A stretch of 64,000 bases of DNA from Streptomyces tibetensis. Lineage in GTDB: Bacteria; Actinomycetota; Actinomycetes; Streptomycetales; Streptomycetaceae. Shown here one piece after another: positions 61,010-64,000 of the stretch; within the stretch, counting starts at the first letter, position 1; each line of letters starts with the position of its first letter. Both the position numbers and the translations under genes were made by a program. The notes below the pieces were generated by a model. It was given only the letters and a program-made list of their open reading frames with translations. It searched no databases and was not told where the DNA came from. Where the stretch lies: positions 62,001 through 126,000 of the forward strand of contig NZ_SZVW01000002.1 of assembly GCF_007655005.1 (NCBI RefSeq), given 5' to 3'.

Positions 61010-61819
61010 GTGACGACGGACGCGTCCGACGCGGTCGAGATACGCAGCGCGCTGCTGCGCCTGCGGCGGGGCACCGGCCTTCCCGTCGCCTTCGGCGGCC
61101 TGCTGGAGGCCGGGCAGCAGATGCGTATCAGCGAACTGAGCGGCACGGCGACGCACGCCCTGCGCTCGCTGGTGGTGACCTCCGGCACCGGCCTCGGCGG
61201 CAAGACGGTGGCACTGGCCCGGCCGTGCGTGGTGACGGACTATTCGGTGTCGCGGCAGATCAGCCACGAGTACGACGCCCCGGTGGCCGCGGAGGGGCTG
61301 CGTTCGGTGCTGGCCGTGCCTGTGGTGGTGCGGCACCGGGTGCGCGGGGTGCTGTACGGGGCGCTGCGCACGTCCCAGCCGCTGGGCGGGCGGATGCTGG
61401 ACGCGGCCATGGAGGCGGCGCGGGACCTGGAGCGGGCACTGGTCGTCCGGGACGAGGTCCGCACGCTCGCCGCCGGGGCCGGAGCGGGCCCGGGGTGGGA
61501 GCGGGTGCGGGAGGCGCACGCGGCCCTGCGCGCGCTGGCCCCGCGGATCGCGGACCCCGAGCTGCGTGCGGAGGTGCACGAGGTGTGTGCGCTGCTGACG
61601 GCCGAGTCCGCCGGGCCGGCGCGGGTCAGGCTCGCACCGCGCGAGGTGGACGTCCTGGCGTGCGTGGCGGCGGGGGCGACGAACGCGGCCGCCGCGGAGC
61701 GCCTCGGCGTGACGCCGGAGACCGTCAAGGGGTACCTGCGGTCGGCCATGCGGAAGCTGCGGGCCCGCACCCGCGGCGAGGCCGTGGTCGCCGCGCGCCG
61801 GGCGGGGTGGTTGCCATAG
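61010..61819 (+). CDS. GAF-like sensor with LuxR-type HTH regulator
   Basis: A 269-residue regulator. An N-terminal GAF-like domain (TGLPVAFGGLLEAGQQMRIS, GLRSVLAVPVVVRHRVRGVL) is followed by a helical linker. A C-terminal LuxR HTH (LAPREVDVLACVAAGATNAA, ERLGVTPETVKGYLRSAMRK) ends the protein. The GTG at 61010 follows a GAAGGGG site. It is divergent from the two acyl-CoA synthetases and is probably their regulator. The family is often found beside aromatic acid or fatty acid activation genes. Confidence 0.87.
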   Translation: MTTDASDAVEIRSALLRLRRGTGLPVAFGGLLEAGQQMRISELSGTATHALRSLVVTSGTGLGGKTVALARPCVVTDYSVSRQISHEYDAPVAAEGLRSVLAVPVVVRHRVRGVLYGALRTSQPLGGRMLDAAMEAARDLERALVVRDEVRTLAAGAGAGPGWERVREAHAALRALAPRIADPELRAEVHEVCALLTAESAGPARVRLAPREVDVLACVAAGATNAAAAERLGVTPETVKGYLRSAMRKLRARTRGEAVVAARRAGWLP

Positions 61820-62023
61820 GTTTGTGGTGTTTTCTGTGATGCCTGCGCGAGTGCTTCGCCGAGGGGCCCCGGAGAGGGCGCCGACCCCGTCTTCCGGGGC
61901 ATTCGGGAGTCCGCTGAATTCTGCCGCCGTCACGTGTTGTTATTTCCCTCACGAGGTCGTCCCTCCGAAATTCAAAGAACCGTTGCCTAATATTGGCCAG
62001 GACACGACACAGGGAGGGGAGCG

Positions 62024-64000
62024 GTGACCGTACGACGGGACTTCCAGGAGCCTCCCAGGAGCCGCCCCGACCTGGTCATCGGCCGGGAGGATCTGTTCAC
62101 CGCGGCGCGTGAGCAGCTCGGCCGAGGGGGCAGTGTGCTGCTCCACGGACCCGCCGGAATAGGAAAGTCGACGGTGCTGCGGGCGCTGGCCGCGGATTAC
62201 GGCGGTGCGGACCGGACGGTGTTGCGGTGCTCGGCGACCGAGTCGGAATCCCACCTGCCCTTCCTGGCGCTGGCCGACCTGTTCGGGCTGGTCCTGGACG
62301 ACGTGTCCGGTGCGCTGCCCGGCGCCCAGCGCACCGCCCTGGAGTCGGCGCTCACCGGCCGTGGCGAGTCCACGCTCCAGCGGGACGGGCTCGCGCTGCG
62401 CCTGGCGGTGCTGTCGGCGCTGCGCGTCCTCGCCGCGAAGGGCCCGGTGCTCGTGGTCGCCGACGATCTGCAGTGGCTGGACGCCGCCAGTGCGGAGCTG
62501 CTCGGTTTCGCGGCCCGCCGGCTGGGTGACACGCCCGTGCAGATGCTGTGCGCGGTGCGGACCGAGGGCCAGGAGTACGACCGCCACCTGCCCGCGTCCC
62601 CGCCCGACACGCTCGCCGTCCGGCTGGGCCCGCTGAACCGTACGCAGGTCTCCGCACTGCTCGACCACCGCGGCTACACGCCCCTGTCCCGCTCCACGAT
62701 CCGCGACATCCACCGCACCAGCGGCGGCAACCCGCTCTTCGCGCTTGAGCTGGGCAGGGCCCTGGCCGAGAGCCCGGCCCGGCCCCGGCCGGGCGAGCCG
62801 CTGCCCGTGCCCACCTCGCTGCGGGCCCTGGTGCTGAGCCGGCTGGAGATGCTGTCCGACGAGGCGCGCCGCACGCTCCTCGTCGCCAGTGCCGGTGCCC
62901 GTCCCACCCTGGCGCTGCTGCACGCGGCCGGGCGGGAGCACGCCGAGGCCGAGACGGCCCAGGCGGCGGCCCTGGGGCTGCTGGCCACGGACCCCGAGGC
63001 GCCGGCCCTGCGGTTCGCGCATCCGCTGATCTCGGCCGCGCTCTACGCGGAGGCCCCGGCGCAGGAGCGGCGGGCCGCGCACGCCGCGCTGTCGACGGCG
63101 GCCTCCGACCCGATCGAGCGGGCCCGACACCTGGCCCTGGCGACCACCGGCACCGACCCCGAGGTCGCGGCCCGGCTCGCCGAGGCCGGTGCGCTGGCCC
63201 GGGACCGCGGGGCGCCCTCCATGGCCGCCTCGCTCGGGCTGCTCGCCGCCCGGCACACCCCGGCGGACAGCACCCCCGGCCCCGACGAGCGGCGTCTGCT
63301 GGCCGCGGAGGACGCGATCACCGCCGGCGAGGCCGATCTCGCCCGGGACATCGCACGCGACGTACTGACGCGTGCCACCGTGCCCGCCGAGCGGGTCCGG
63401 GCCTGGATGGTGGTCATCGAGGCGGCCGGGCAGGCCCTCGGCGAGGTCGACGCCGTCTTCCCGCAGGTCCTGGCCGACGCGGGGGACGACCCGTGCCTGC
63501 TCGCGCAGGTCCACTACCAGCTGGCCTGGCGCGGCCTGGTCGTCGAGGGGGACTTCGCCGAGGCCCGCCAGGAGGCCGCGCACGCGGCGGAGCTGGCCGC
63601 CCGCGGCGGGGACCGGCGCACCGAGCTGATGGCGCTGTCCTTCCAGGCCTCGACGGAGACCCTGATGGGCCACCCGGACGCCCCCGTGACCGTCAAACGG
63701 GCCCTGAAGGAGCCCCAGGACCCGTACGTGGCCTGCCACCACAACGGCGCCGGGTCGGCCCGGTTCCGCTGGCTGATCATGAGCGACCAGCTGCCCGAGG
63801 CGCGGGCGACCATCACCGCGCTGCTGCGTGAGGTGCGCCGGCGCGGCATGGTCGAGAGCGAGGTGCACTTCCTGCGCTTCCTCGCCGACACGGAACTGCG
63901 CTCCGGGCACTGCGGCCGGGCCCTGGACCTGTCCCGCGAGAGCCTGCGGCTCGCCCGGGACGCCGGGATCGGCGAGGGCGCCTCGGCCATGCTGGCCTCC
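62024..64000 (+). CDS. Large ATP-binding LuxR-family (LAL) regulator, 5' part
   Basis: The frame runs off the window after 659 codons. Residues 18-180 form an AAA-type ATPase: Walker A in LLHGPAGIGKSTVLRALAAD (about 45-53), Walker B in VLVVADDLQWLDAASAEL. HRTSGGNPLFALELGRALAE and FAHPLISAALYAEAPAQERR are hallmarks of the LAL/MalT-like family, and TPR-like helices follow. The C-terminal LuxR HTH would lie beyond the window. GGGAGGGGAGC precedes the GTG. The 204-base upstream region is AT-richer near TAATAT (61988), a possible -10. Confidence 0.88.
   Translation, partial: MTVRRDFQEPPRSRPDLVIGREDLFTAAREQLGRGGSVLLHGPAGIGKSTVLRALAADYGGADRTVLRCSATESESHLPFLALADLFGLVLDDVSGALPGAQRTALESALTGRGESTLQRDGLALRLAVLSALRVLAAKGPVLVVADDLQWLDAASAELLGFAARRLGDTPVQMLCAVRTEGQEYDRHLPASPPDTLAVRLGPLNRTQVSALLDHRGYTPLSRSTIRDIHRTSGGNPLFALELGRALAESPARPRPGEPLPVPTSLRALVLSRLEMLSDEARRTLLVASAGARPTLALLHAAGREHAEAETAQAAALGLLATDPEAPALRFAHPLISAALYAEAPAQERRAAHAALSTAASDPIERARHLALATTGTDPEVAARLAEAGALARDRGAPSMAASLGLLAARHTPADSTPGPDERRLLAAEDAITAGEADLARDIARDVLTRATVPAERVRAWMVVIEAAGQALGEVDAVFPQVLADAGDDPCLLAQVHYQLAWRGLVVEGDFAEARQEAAHAAELAARGGDRRTELMALSFQASTETLMGHPDAPVTVKRALKEPQDPYVACHHNGAGSARFRWLIMSDQLPEARATITALLREVRRRGMVESEVHFLRFLADTELRSGHCGRALDLSRESLRLARDAGIGEGASAMLAS

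Noticed and set aside
60884..61933. N-terminal extension of acyl-CoA synthetase 2 to about 900 residues.
   Set aside because: It crosses the divergent regulator gene; the ATG at 60883 has an excellent ribosome site and gives normal family length.

Overview
The window looks like a chromosomal segment of Streptomyces. The DNA is very GC-rich with strong third-position G/C bias. GTG starts and GTGA/ATGA stop-start overlaps are common. The gene content (SARP and AfsR regulators, several sigma factors, IucA/IucC siderophore synthetases, the DUF6668/SCO6880/DUF4913 families) is typical of that genus. I saw no rRNA, tRNA, CRISPR array, integrase, transposase or replication origin.

Region 1 (1-8039) is part of a secondary-metabolite cluster. 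It has a ketoreductase end, a phosphopantetheinyl transferase, a minus-strand operon (alpha/beta hydrolase, FAD oxidoreductase, ACP, ketosynthase, chain-length-factor-like KS, sigma-like protein) and a divergent SARP activator. The ACP-KS-CLF order plus a separate ketoreductase suggests a reducing type II polyketide. Candidate SARP direct repeats lie in front of the minus-strand operon.

Region 2 (8040-20806) is mixed. It holds the remnant of an iron-type ABC ATPase, an amino-acid permease with a universal stress protein, two divergent NIS siderophore synthetases with a [2Fe-2S] protein, a secreted von Willebrand A pair, an HxlR regulator divergent from an aminotransferase, a DUF2243/CtaG-like membrane pair, an unknown protein and a thioesterase.

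Region 3 (20849-44441) is the most unusual. It encodes a type IV secretion-like machine (two small pilin-like proteins, VirB8-like, VirB6/TrbL-like, PrgI-VirB4 N-terminal part, VirB4 ATPase, VirD4 coupling protein) with no visible relaxase. Around it are a lytic transglycosylase, an NlpC/P60 hydrolase, a DUF4913 protein, two unknown proteins, a thaumatin-like/GH128 fusion, an AfsR-type regulator and a surface protein. Proteins sharing the same roughly 70-residue N-terminal domain stand near both ends. Five exact copies of TGAACC-N17-CGTTGTG, and two looser ones, sit upstream of transcription units here. They look like an extracytoplasmic-function sigma promoter regulon, and an ECF sigma gene lies at the left edge.

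Region 4 (44597-55959) is purine and glyoxylate catabolism: purine permease, 8-oxoguanine deaminase, urate oxidase, 5-hydroxyisourate hydrolase, OHCU decarboxylase, a small HTH protein, hydroxypyruvate isomerase, tartronate semialdehyde reductase and glyoxylate carboligase. A catalase gene here has lost its whole middle in frame. Two different palindromes each occur twice in front of functionally linked units, which suggests two local regulons.

Region 5 (56169-64000) holds a zinc-ribbon/Mrr-like protein, a GNAT acetyltransferase, an operon of two acyl-CoA synthetases with a divergent GAF/LuxR regulator, and the 5' part of a large LuxR-family ATPase regulator that runs off the window.
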